The position numbers were made by a program, and so were the translations under genes. From NCBI GenBank assembly GCA_041401985.1, contig JAWKTE010000008.1:1-64000 (forward strand): a DNA stretch of 64,000 bases, written 5' to 3'. Shown here one piece after another: positions 17,201-24,967 of the stretch. Below the pieces are notes generated by a model that was given only the letters and a program-made list of their open reading frames with translations, had not been told where the DNA came from and searched no databases. Source of the stretch: JACKHA01 sp041401985 (lineage in GTDB: Bacteria > Planctomycetota > Phycisphaerae > Phycisphaerales > UBA1924). Position 1 is the first letter of the stretch; each line of letters starts with the position of its first letter.

Positions 17201-17520
17201 ATCTGCTCCCACAACTGGAACGCCCGCTGGCGCTCGCGGTTGGAGAGCCCCGCCGCCACGCTCTGCTCGGTCAGGCCCGTGATGACCCGCTGGGCCCGGA
17301 CGACCTGGCCGGCCGAGAGCAGGCGGGTCGCCTCGGTGAGGCGATCCTCGACGGACCCGGTCGGGGCGACCGGCTCGGTGAACCAGGCCGACACGTCGGC
17401 CATCGCGACGCCGGTGTCGCCCATCTGGGCCGACGCGCTCGACACCAGCGTGCCCGCCAGCGAGGCGAGCAGCGCCGCGGAACCGAACAGACGCGACCGG
17501 GAAACAAAGCACTTCGACAT
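14203..17520 (-). CDS. Secretin (GspD/PilQ superfamily) with long repeat-containing N-terminal region
   Basis: Outer-membrane ring-forming channel of a type II secretion or type IV pilus system, 1105 residues. A signal peptide ends SSASA. Residues ~60-540 are Ala/Gln/Arg-rich helical sequence with TPR-like segments (e.g. SRAYNRLLSEFRQYL), unusual for a classical GspD. An STN/N0-like domain follows at about 556-620 (NPIENVIAFLEGVTQIDMDAD). A run of ten Gly near residue 680 precedes an N1-like module (IITNTARNHREIAGLLARL). The secretin beta-domain runs from about 800 to 1085 and includes VPDQGTILIGGQR and VPVLSKIPILNRFF, the classic secretin signature. No S-domain or pilotin-binding region is recognisable. 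PilM/N/O/P-like genes lie at 60-64 kb. Confidence 0.93.
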   Translation of the reverse strand: MSKCFVSRSRLFGSAALLASLAGTLVSSASAQMGDTGVAMADVSAWFTEPVAPTGSVEDRLTEATRLLSAGQVVRAQRVITGLTEQSVAAGLSNRERQRAFQLWEQIGQRLTVLDPQDLSLQRAELSMAEGNLIMAERHAEGVRDAAAATPMQRMGAVNLLDQIASRRIELELLVPGAMARTEEAFEAGRLSEAKALIHAVQFSGVSLTGDQQTALATYKSRIMAHEAGQGTVLAGAMAQPGVVQRNTGVSNFDTQPTADPLDEARRVAAQSLRAEADGYYQSGQYAEASRAYNRLLSEFRQYLAPEEIGMIEGRANESRAIQTGQPIDELTGERRIENQRISAEFANLLEQADTALAEGDTDGAGRLSGRALSLIENNESYFAQSEVDRLKAEAQAMQQRVDARRRQQETANAATEAARLRQEALDREQRAAAERESQKRELLRRVRALQMEQDYDGALQVIDQILFLDPNDVAALFMRDILIDTRYYVEFNRLRQAAIYTYADQTRDNMDALLAPASIVTFPADWPQLSFRRGEPTAYADSPENRRVLAQLETTRIPANFNSNPIENVIAFLEGVTQIDMDADWDALEQIGVERGDPVSLNLTSVPVSTVLDRVLAKLSAGDFGDAASWAIQDGVVVISSDEQLRKQRELVIYDIRDLLIEVPDYDNAPDFDLQSVLQNGGGGGGGGGGQSPFQENDDNDPERIPLDERIRRITDIITQNVDFEGWRDNGGDTGYIQELNGNLIITNTARNHREIAGLLARLREIRAMQINVESRFLLVNQEFFEQIGFDLDIYFNATSNQVTAARGTNPNTLPSDFFDFERGGYVRTTTPPLGTEVANVPPAEFSPISSAQNSLGLASALAGGSFASSILSSAPALGIAGQFLDDIQVDFLVTATQADRRSVSLNAPRLTFTNGQRSNIYVATQVSFVSDLQPIVSNSAVGFDPQINVISEGVVLDVEGTVTGGRRYVTLNITTSVSQLARPFRTQSVTAVAGGQLVNSADTQSFIELPEATVTSVSTTVTVPDQGTILIGGQRLVSEFDVETGVPVLSKIPILNRFFSNRIESKEEQTLLILIKPTVLIQNEQEESAYPGIGEQIRTNFGG

Positions 17521-18133
17521 GGCGTTCTCCGAAGCGGGTGGGCCACGAACTCCACCCGGGCGAACCGGCTGATTTGCACGCCCCGGCGATCACGCGGGGA
17601 CGAGGGAAGGGACGAGAGGCAGAACAAGAGGCCGAGCGAGGCACGCGACGAGCGTCTTCGAGAGTTCGATCGACACAGACGAATCACGAGCCAGACAGAC
17701 CGAAGCGAGCAGAAACAAACCGACCAAAAGCGGGGGGCAAAGGTTTGGCCGTCCGGGGCCGCGGGTCAACACCCCAAAAAGCCGTGGAGTGCGGCCGCCG
17801 CCTCGGAGCCTTGCGGGCGCGACGCGTCGAACCGGGCCGCTCCCGATCCGATGCCCCGAAGAACCCGCCCGATGCCGGGAGGCCCCACGCCCTTTCTTCA
17901 GGGGGACGCAAGGTATCCGGTCGTCGGGAAAGACGCAACTGCCGGCGCGGCGATGTGGGTGAACCGGATCCGCCCGCCCGATCGGCGACGCCCCCGCACG
18001 CCGCCACGATCGACCGACACCCTGTTCGGTTCGACGGACGAGGACCGAATCGGTTCCTGGGATGCGATTGCCATCGCGCACGAGCCCGGGCTGCCCCGAC
18101 CGCTGCAAGGCCATGCGGCACAAAGCCTTGCGA
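17521..18133. other. 613-base intergenic region upstream of the secretin gene
   Basis: No convincing gene. About 17590-17750, read on the minus strand toward the secretin, is strikingly pyrimidine-rich, with few A residues. This could be an unstructured untranslated leader; I see no riboswitch or clear promoter. Confidence 0.5.
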
Positions 18134-19132
18134 TCAGTTCAGCCACCGCAGCCGGTGCACGGTTCCCGGCGTCGTCCGGATCACGCCCCGCTTGCCGCCC
18201 AGCATGGCCCGCAGTTGTTTGGGAAGCAGCCGGTCCGCCGTCACGACCATCGGCTCGAACACCACCTTCTGATCGCCCAGTTGCGACAGGGCCGATTCCC
18301 GGGCCGCCACCTCCGCCTGGGCGGTGCAGTCGGCGTGGAGCAGGACCTCGGCGTACCGGAGCACGCCCTCCTTGCCCTTGGGCGCCTCGACCATGGTCCG
18401 GACCAGGCATCGCCAGGCGGTCGAGCCCAGGTCCTGGCCCTCCTCATCCACGTTGCTCTCGGCGTCCACGTTCAGGACCAGCCGCCAGTCGTCGCGGAGG
18501 CGCTCGATGATCTCGTCGGGGGCGAAGAGCTCCGGGCGGTCGTCGGGGGCGTAGAGCACGCTCCTGTGCTCGTGGGCCGCGGCGTCGGCCCCGGCCGGGA
18601 TGTCCACCTCCTCCAGGTCGAACGCCGCGAGGATCCGCTCGACGCGTTCCTTGGTCTCGGGCGGGACGCGGAGGGTCAGGATCTTGTGCTCGTCGAGGAA
18701 CACATAGCAGAACGGGTCGTCGCACATGGCCCCGAAGCCGCACAGGCCGTCTTCATACAGCCACGGGCGGTAGCGGGCGATGTTCTCCAGGAACCGGTCC
18801 AGCCCGCACAGGTCATAAGAGATGTACGGGTCGATCTCGCGGTACGCGTCGTGCCCGATCACGTCCAGGATCGGGAACACCCGCGGCGGGAGCAACTGGA
18901 AGCACAGGCGGCACAGCGATTCGATCCGGTCCGCCGAGACCACGGCCTCGAAGGCGTAGCGGTCGGGCCACTCCTCCCAGTCGCCGGTGTCGTTGTCGCC
19001 GTCGGCGGCCTCGAAGTTCATGATGAACCCGGGGCGCGGCGTCATCGGCTCGATGGGATAGACGCCCAGCGGGAACTTGAATCCGGCGATCTCGCGTCGG
19101 GCGATCGTGGTGTCGGCGAGGCAGCGTTCCAT
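18134..19132 (-). CDS. Uncharacterised conserved-looking protein, 332 aa
   Basis: I do not recognise this family. It is a soluble, acidic protein without signal peptide or membrane segment. The first half contains GFIMNFEAADGD and a Cys-containing region (LCRLCFQLL, then LCGLDRF and GLCGFGAMCDDPFC) that could bind metal. The second half has RVPPETKERVERILAAFDLEEVDIP and ends in a basic TPGTVHRLRWLN. Codon use and GC match the neighbours, and the frame is intact. The ATG at 19132 is the first plausible start. It is divergent from the Cys-cluster protein gene across 65 bases, so they may share a promoter region. Confidence 0.75.
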   Translation of the reverse strand: MERCLADTTIARREIAGFKFPLGVYPIEPMTPRPGFIMNFEAADGDNDTGDWEEWPDRYAFEAVVSADRIESLCRLCFQLLPPRVFPILDVIGHDAYREIDPYISYDLCGLDRFLENIARYRPWLYEDGLCGFGAMCDDPFCYVFLDEHKILTLRVPPETKERVERILAAFDLEEVDIPAGADAAAHEHRSVLYAPDDRPELFAPDEIIERLRDDWRLVLNVDAESNVDEEGQDLGSTAWRCLVRTMVEAPKGKEGVLRYAEVLLHADCTAQAEVAARESALSQLGDQKVVFEPMVVTADRLLPKQLRAMLGGKRGVIRTTPGTVHRLRWLN

Positions 19133-19197
19133 GTTTGGCCCGAACTGTACTCGCACCGGGGACGCGAGCCGTCTGCCGACGGGCCTTATCGTCGGGC

Positions 19198-19767
19198 ATG
19201 GCCGGCGGCGCACGCGAGGGCGGTTCGGTTGAGGGCGCGTGGATCGGCGCGGCGGGCGATCCCGGCGTCGCCGATGCGCTGGAAGCGGTCTTCCGGCACA
19301 CCGCGTTGGCCATCGAGGCCCGCGCCCCGGCGTGCTGGGCCTCGGGCCGCTGCTGCAACTTCGAGGCCGCGGGGCACCGGCTGTACACAACCGGGCTGGA
19401 GGCCGCGTTCACGGTCGTGCGCCTCGGCGACCAAGCGGCGGGAGCGGACGAAGTTGACCGCAACAGCGGTGAGGGACTCGCACTGCCCCAGGTCGGTCGG
19501 CCCGCGCTGACGCTCGCCTCCATCGCCGCCGCCCGCCAGCGCGGCGGCTGCCCGTTCCAGCACCGAAACCTGTGCACCGTCCACGACATCAAGCCCGTGG
19601 CGTGCCGCGTCTACTTCTGCGACCGCTCGGCCCAGGACTGGCAGAAGGACCTGAGCGAGCAGATGCACGAGCGGGTCCGGGCGATCCACGACCAGTTCGG
19701 CGTGCCCTACGAGTACGCCGAGTGGCGCGGGCTGCTGGAGCGACTGGTGGCGGCGCGGGATCAATAA
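19198..19767 (+). CDS. YkgJ-type cysteine-cluster protein (putative metal-binding)
   Basis: A 189-residue protein of the CxxCxxC-type (YkgJ/UPF0153) family, proposed to bind zinc or an Fe-S cluster. The signature cysteines are visible in order: ASGRCCNFEA near the N-terminus, GGCPF and NLCTVHDIKPVACRVYFC. The C-terminal helix is acidic. The ATG at 19198 places the Cys cluster at the usual distance; an upstream TTG would add residues that overlap the divergent promoter region. Biochemical role is unknown for most members. Confidence 0.88.
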   Translation: MAGGAREGGSVEGAWIGAAGDPGVADALEAVFRHTALAIEARAPACWASGRCCNFEAAGHRLYTTGLEAAFTVVRLGDQAAGADEVDRNSGEGLALPQVGRPALTLASIAAARQRGGCPFQHRNLCTVHDIKPVACRVYFCDRSAQDWQKDLSEQMHERVRAIHDQFGVPYEYAEWRGLLERLVAARDQ

Positions 19768-19789
19768 GCAGCGCATCTCGGACTGAGGG

Positions 19790-19811
19790 GGTCGGGCTTT
19801 CCAGCCCGACC
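19790..19811. terminator. Hairpin between convergent genes
   Basis: GGTCGGGCT (19790-19798), loop TTCC, AGCCCGACC (19803-19811): a perfect 9-base-pair stem 23 bases after the YkgJ-type gene. A second perfect hairpin, GCGGGGC/GCCCCGC, lies at 19911-19930 near the end of the convergent flippase gene. T-runs are weak, so terminator function is inferred from position. Confidence 0.5.
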
Positions 19812-19945
19812 CGATTCGGATCGACGCGTGCTCAAATCAGTTGCTTCGTCGGTGCAAGCCGCCAGCGACGGCGGTGAACACCGACATGCCCAGACCCCCC
19901 GCCGCCGCGTGCGGGGCTGGAACGCCCCGCCCCCTCACTCGAAAG

Positions 19946-21562
19946 CTACTCGCCCCTCTCCGACGCTCCATTGCCGGACGCCGCCTTCTCCTTCGCCACC
20001 GCCCTGCCCGACAGCCGCATCGCCAGCCCCACCCCGCTCGACGCCACGCGCGTGAAGTGCTCCCGCTCCCACCGCCGCATCCCCAGCAGCCAGATCGTCG
20101 GCAGGGCCACCACGCCGAACACGCCGGTCGTCACCAGCAGCCGCACCCACCCCTGCTCCATCAAGAGCATCGGCACGACCGCCGACCCGCCCGCGATCGC
20201 CGCGACCAGCAGCGTCGGCCACAGCACCTCGCCAAACCACCGCGACAGCGGGATGTCGATCCGCGTCCCGACGTACCACGCCCGCGCCACGTTCTGCAGC
20301 GCGATGATCCCCAGCGTGATCGCCGGCACGAGCCACGGCCCGATCAGGGGCTGCCCGTCCGCGCCCCGCCCCATCGCCCACAGGAACGCCAGTTGCGTCA
20401 GCACCACCGCGATGTCGAACACCGCCATGATCATCGCGTACCGCCCGAGGCTGCCCTTGGCCTCCATCGCAAACTGGTACCCCTGCGACGCATAGAACAT
20501 CGCCATCCACACCAGCACGAGCCGCGTCACGATCGCCGTGTGCTCGGGCACTTCCTTCAGCCACAGGTCGAGCAGCGCCTCCATCTCCAGTTCGAACGGC
20601 ACGAGGATGAACAGCGTCAGCAGCAGCAGGTACTTGCTCGACACCAGCGTCAGGTCCTTGACGCCCTGCACCCCGCCGCGACCCTCGATCGTCGCCATCG
20701 CCGGGCGCACCGCCCGCCACACCGCGGCCCCCACCTGGTTCTGGTACCCGCCCAGTTGCGACGCCACGCCGTACGCCGCCGAGACCCGCGCCCCGTAGAA
20801 CGAGTTGACGATGATCGTCGAGCCCTGCACGCGGACCCGCCAGGCCATCTGCGCCACCAGCGACCACCCCGCGAACGACGCGATCCGCCCGATCTGGTCC
20901 CGCCGCACCAGCCACGGCCTCGGGCGGCAGTCGGGGAACATCACCACCGCCGCCAGCACCGCGATCAGTTCGCCCCCGACCCGCGCGCCCAGGATCAGCC
21001 ACGCGTACACCGCCAGGCGGTCGTTCTCGACCATGGTCAGCAGCAGCACCGCGACCAGGGCCAGCACCGACTGGGCTGTCTCATACACGGCCACGCACCC
21101 GAACGACTGCCGGGCCATGAGGTACGCGCGGAAGGGCGTGGCCAGCGTGGCCGCGACGATGTTGCCCAGCGTCAGCATGAACACCAGCGTGACCGCGTTC
21201 TCGCTGCCCTCGGGCACGTCGACGATCGGACGCAGCAGGGGCCAGATCGCCGCCCCCACCAGGAACACGACCGGCCCGGCCACCCCGAAGATCGCCAGGG
21301 CCGTGTTGAACACCGCCCGCAGCGCCTCTGTGTTCTCCTGCCCGATCTCGTACGCCAGGTGGCGCTGCATGCTCGCGGTCAGCGAGTCGGACAGGATCAG
21401 CAGCAGCGCGCCCGACGCCCCGAGCGTGGCCAGCAGCCCGAAGTCGCCCTCACCCAGCAGCGCCAGCGCCTTGCGCGTTACCAGCAGCCCGATGCCCACT
21501 GTCAGCCCCATCCGGGCGTAGGTGATCAGCGTGTTCAGGATGAGGCGGGTCGATTGACGCAT
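19946..21562 (-). CDS. Polysaccharide flippase (Wzx/MATE-like, MOP superfamily)
   Basis: A 538-residue polytopic inner-membrane protein predicted to move lipid-linked oligosaccharides to the periplasmic face. About 12-14 hydrophobic segments are visible, starting LILNTLITYARMGLTVGIGLLV, which is the typical Wzx N-terminus. Charged loops with DSLTASMQRHLAYEIGQENTEAL follow, as in many O-antigen flippases. The C-terminus is hydrophilic (GRAVAKEKAASGNGASERGE). No glycosyltransferase adjoins it, though an FkbM methyltransferase is 8 kb away. It is divergent from the EEP-family gene. Confidence 0.88.
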   Translation of the reverse strand: MRQSTRLILNTLITYARMGLTVGIGLLVTRKALALLGEGDFGLLATLGASGALLLILSDSLTASMQRHLAYEIGQENTEALRAVFNTALAIFGVAGPVVFLVGAAIWPLLRPIVDVPEGSENAVTLVFMLTLGNIVAATLATPFRAYLMARQSFGCVAVYETAQSVLALVAVLLLTMVENDRLAVYAWLILGARVGGELIAVLAAVVMFPDCRPRPWLVRRDQIGRIASFAGWSLVAQMAWRVRVQGSTIIVNSFYGARVSAAYGVASQLGGYQNQVGAAVWRAVRPAMATIEGRGGVQGVKDLTLVSSKYLLLLTLFILVPFELEMEALLDLWLKEVPEHTAIVTRLVLVWMAMFYASQGYQFAMEAKGSLGRYAMIMAVFDIAVVLTQLAFLWAMGRGADGQPLIGPWLVPAITLGIIALQNVARAWYVGTRIDIPLSRWFGEVLWPTLLVAAIAGGSAVVPMLLMEQGWVRLLVTTGVFGVVALPTIWLLGMRRWEREHFTRVASSGVGLAMRLSGRAVAKEKAASGNGASERGE

Positions 21563-21748
21563 GGGCGGGCAGACGGCGGCCGATGCAGGGGCGTGGACAC
21601 TACGTCGCCGGACGAGCCAGGTTTGCGGGACGCCTCGCCGCGGCGGTGGTCGGCGACGCCCTCGCCCGCGACAAACAACGCCGCCCCCGAACCGGAACCG
21701 CACCACACGAACCCGCTCGCGTCGGACGCGTTACCGTCTATCGGCCCG

Positions 21749-22882
21749 ATGCGACCCCTCCGTGGTGCCATTCTGCTGCTCGCCCTGCTCTCACTGGCGG
21801 CGACGATCGCGGCCCTCGGGCTGTGGGCGGTCAACCTGCTGGTGTCCGACCGCGTGCTCTGGGCCCAGCGCCTGTCGTTCGTGCCGAGGCAGTTCTTCGT
21901 CTGGCCGGCGGGCGTCGGCTGGGTCGCGTTCGCGCTGCTCTCGATGCTCTTCCAGTGGCTCCGCCCCGCGGCCCGGTTCGTGCCGTGGTCCAGCGAGCGC
22001 CGCCGACGCACGCTACTGCCGCGACTGCTGGGCGGCGCGCGCGCGGCTGTCGGCCTGATCGTGCTCGTCGCCACGCTGCACCTGGTCGTGCTCGAATGGC
22101 GCTGGCCGCTGAACATCGCCCGGGCCGCGCCGCCGCCCGAGGAGCGCCTCCGCATCGTCCACTGGAACATCGGCTGGTCCGAGCCGCGCGAGGTCTTCGA
22201 CTCGATCGAGGCCCGCCGCCCCGACCTGGCCATCGTCGTCAACCCGCTCACCCGCCAGGAGTGGCCCTGGGACTTCGACGAACTGCAGGATCGCCTCGGC
22301 GCCGAGGGCGGCATGATCCGCACCTGGCCGATCAACGTCCTGTCCCGCTGGCCCATCAAGCGGTGGGGGGTCACCGAACTGGGCTTCACCTCGCGCGTCA
22401 GCGTCGTCGAGGAACTCCGCGACAACCAGACCGAGCCACCGCTCGACCCCGGACGCGCGATGTACGTCGAACTCGAAGTTGGCGCGCCGCTGAACCGCAG
22501 CGTCGTCGTGTGGATCCTCGATCTGCCCTCCGAGCCGAGCCTCCACCGCATGGGCGTTGCCCGCCAGGCCCGCGAGCGCATCTCCATGTGGCTCGGCCCG
22601 GACGAAGAAACCTTCCCCGAACCCGACGTGCTCATCGGCGACTTCAACATCCCCCGCGGCTCGGCCTCCATGTGGACACTCCGACGCCGTCCCGCCTACC
22701 TCATGGCCGACGCCCACGACCAGGGCGGCCTCGGCCCGTCCCCCTCCTGGCCCGCCTCGCAGCCGCTGCTCCACATCGACCAGTGCTTCCTCGCCCCCGG
22801 CCTGCACGCCGCCCGCTACGCCATCGAACCCGGCGGCGACACCCGCCACCGCATGCAGGTCGTCGACATCGTGCCGGAGTAA
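21749..22882 (+). CDS. Membrane protein with endonuclease/exonuclease/phosphatase (EEP) domain
   Basis: A 377-residue protein with two or three N-terminal membrane segments (about residues 5-30, 46-66 and 97-117) and a periplasmic EEP-fold domain. The metallophosphoesterase motifs IVHWNIGW, VLIGDFNIPRG, HIDQCFL and a C-terminal HRMQVVDIV are present in order. The Glu that normally follows the first strand (the Mg ligand in a DxxxLQE-type motif) is not seen; the segment reads RPDLAIVVNPLTRQEW. Activity is therefore uncertain. It sits between the flippase and HIT genes. Confidence 0.82.
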   Translation: MRPLRGAILLLALLSLAATIAALGLWAVNLLVSDRVLWAQRLSFVPRQFFVWPAGVGWVAFALLSMLFQWLRPAARFVPWSSERRRRTLLPRLLGGARAAVGLIVLVATLHLVVLEWRWPLNIARAAPPPEERLRIVHWNIGWSEPREVFDSIEARRPDLAIVVNPLTRQEWPWDFDELQDRLGAEGGMIRTWPINVLSRWPIKRWGVTELGFTSRVSVVEELRDNQTEPPLDPGRAMYVELEVGAPLNRSVVVWILDLPSEPSLHRMGVARQARERISMWLGPDEETFPEPDVLIGDFNIPRGSASMWTLRRRPAYLMADAHDQGGLGPSPSWPASQPLLHIDQCFLAPGLHAARYAIEPGGDTRHRMQVVDIVPE

Positions 22883-22966
22883 CCCCTGCCCGCCCAGCGA
22901 ACGCGACGCGCGAGCGAGCGCCTCCCCGGCGCCGCGCGCCCAGCCCACCTCCGACTACCGTTCCCG

Positions 22967-23583
22967 ATGCCCGACCCCAGCCCACCCCGCACCGGCCCCG
23001 ACGCCATCTGGGCCCCCTGGCGACTCGACTACCTCGAACGCCTCGGCGACGCCGAACGCCGCGAGGCCCCTCTCCCGACCCCGCAAGCCCCGCCGCCGCC
23101 CCGAACCCCACCCGCCGCGGCGATCTCTGCTTCCTCCGCGCCGCCTGGCTCGAACCAGCCGCCGACATCGCCAACCACGTGGTCGTCCGCAGCCCGCACG
23201 GGCTCATCCTGCTCAACAAGTTCCCCTACGCCAACGGGCACCTGCTCGTCGCCCTCGGCGAGGGCCGCCCCCGCCTGCTCGACTACGACCCGCCGCAGCG
23301 CCGCCACTTCTGGACCCTGCTCGACGCCGCGGTCGACATCGTCGAGACCGCGCTGCAGCCCCAGGGCGTGAACGCGGGCATCAACCAGGGGCGGGCCGCG
23401 GGCGCCGGCGTGCCCGACCACCTGCACGCCCACGTCGTGCCGCGCTGGGCCGGCGACGTGAACTTCATCTCGGTCGTCGGGCAGATCCGCGTCGTCCCGG
23501 CGTCGCTGGAAGCGATGGCCGACCGCCTCCGCGCGGCGTGGAGACAGATCGGTGGGCGATGGGAGGCGTTGCTGGGGAAGTGA
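22967..23583 (+). CDS. HIT-family hydrolase, interrupted by an apparent frameshift
   Basis: Histidine-triad nucleotide hydrolase/transferase. The N-terminus (IWAPWRLDYLERLGDAERR) is read from the ATG at 22967. The rest, from GDLCFLRAAWLEPAADIANH through LLNKFPYANGHLLVALGE to the triad DHLHAHVVPRWAGD and the stop at 23583, lies in another frame. The two parts are what one continuous HIT protein would look like, so a net one-base change is needed between about 23075 and 23130, a C-rich stretch. Either the gene is broken or the assembly has an indel. The three catalytic His residues are intact. Confidence 0.8.
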
Positions 23584-23722
23584 CTCGGCGCGGTCCACGC
23601 GGAGCAGCCTCTGTGTAAGGATCGGCGAAGCCCGCCGGGATTCCTGTTGACCGGCGGCCATCCCCACCGGTACCTTGCATGCAGTCGACGAGGCTCACTC
23701 GCGGGGCAGGGGGAGGTTGGCC

Positions 23723-24315
23723 ATGCAGTCGCACCGAGCGTTGTGGTTGTGTGTGTGGCGAGCCCGCTGGCTGTCGCGCAGACGGCGACGGTCGGTGTCG
23801 CACGACGCGCCAGGCGTCGTGTTGCCCGGCGAGACGATCCGCATCACCGCCAACATCGCCTGGGAGAATGCGGTACAGTGGGCTGGATCAAGGCGACTTC
23901 ATCGCGACAGGCGATGCTGGGACGGCTTCAAACGCCTCGCGATCAATCCAGCGTTCTCGTGACGCTTGGCAGCCCCGACGGGGCAGCGTCAGGGGCTTTG
24001 ACGTTGCGTCCATATCCGCGTTCTTCACGGGTGGCATCGTGCCCCCGCCGTGGCGGCGGGCGATGGGGGCGACTTCTGGGTCGATGGACCGCTCCGAACG
24101 ACGCAACGACGATGATCTCGTTCGAGTTCTCCGCCGACCCGCTTCCCGAACGTCCGGCTCTCCAGACGCTCAGCTCAGCAGCCTTCATCGAAGCCCCGAC
24201 CACCTACATCGGCACATCCGTCCTCGTCATCCCCGCCCCGGCGGGGCTTGCCCTGCTGGGCCTGGCCGTGATGGGTGCCGGACGGCGCACCCGACCGCCA
24301 GACGACGCGCCGTGA
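23723..24315 (+). pseudogene. Decayed paralogue of the downstream PEP-CTERM protein gene
   Basis: Translating the three forward frames gives pieces that align in order with the intact neighbour at 24360: SHDAPGVVLPGETIRITANI and WENAVQWAG in one frame, QGDFIATGDAG in a second, LVTLGSPDG in a third, RGFDVAS in another switch, then AFIEAPTTYIGTSVLVIPAP and a hydrophobic tail with GRR. At least four frame changes are needed, so this is a pseudogene, not a single sequencing slip. The 3' end is nearly identical in DNA to the neighbour, indicating tandem duplication or conversion. Confidence 0.8.
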
Positions 24316-24359
24316 CACGGGCTGGCGGACCGCTCGTGGATCCTGAGAGGAGGCCACAG

Positions 24360-24956
24360 ATGCTGTGGAAATCACTTGGAATCGCGTGCTTCGCGCTGCC
24401 GTGCTCTGCTCAGTCCGCAACCGTACGAGTCTCGCACGATCACGCGGGCGCGACGGTTGTGCCGGGCGAGTCGCTGCGGATCGTGGCGACGGTTTCGTGG
24501 CAGGGAGCGCTCCAATGGGCGGGGCTCAAGGGCGACCTCCTCGCGTCGGGCGACCTCGGCCAGGCGGCCAACGTCGGGTCGGAGGTCATGCCCGGAATCT
24601 TCGTTACGCTTGGCGCGCCTGCTGGCGGCAGCGTGAAGGGCTTTGACGTTGCGTCAGCCCCAGTCAGCTACTTCGGGCCTGGATTCCCTCCGGTTCCGTT
24701 CGCGAATGCAACGGGCGTGGAGTTTCTGTGGTTTGATTGGACGGCTCCGCCCGTAACGGAGCCGACCGAGATCACATTCAACTTCGCCGCCGACCCAATC
24801 GCACCGAACGTGCGGCTCTATCCAAACCCGGTTCTATCGCCCGCCTTCATCGAAGCCCCAACCACCTACATCGGCACGTCCATCCTCGTCATCCCCGCCC
24901 CGGTCGGCCTGCCCATCCTCGCCCTCGCCGCCCTCGCCCCGCGTCGCCGACGCTGA
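24360..24956 (+). CDS. Exported PEP-CTERM-type protein, unknown function (intact copy)
   Basis: A 198-residue secreted protein. The start ATG follows AGAGGAGG at a good distance. A short signal peptide ends CSAQSA. The body is a predicted beta-sandwich with VRVSHDHAGATVVPGESLRIV and a repeat-like FDVASAPVSYFG. The C-terminus has AFIEAPTTYIGTSILVIPAP, a hydrophobic helix and RRRR, the sorting tail. I find no catalytic motif. It is preceded by a decayed copy of itself. Confidence 0.85.
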   Translation: MLWKSLGIACFALPCSAQSATVRVSHDHAGATVVPGESLRIVATVSWQGALQWAGLKGDLLASGDLGQAANVGSEVMPGIFVTLGAPAGGSVKGFDVASAPVSYFGPGFPPVPFANATGVEFLWFDWTAPPVTEPTEITFNFAADPIAPNVRLYPNPVLSPAFIEAPTTYIGTSILVIPAPVGLPILALAALAPRRRR

Positions 24957-24967
24957 CCCGAACACCC

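Noticed and set aside
15259..18510. A 1083-residue ORF opposite the secretin
   Set aside because: No motif; its composition reflects the opposite strand of a GC-rich gene, and secretin motifs on the other strand are unambiguous.
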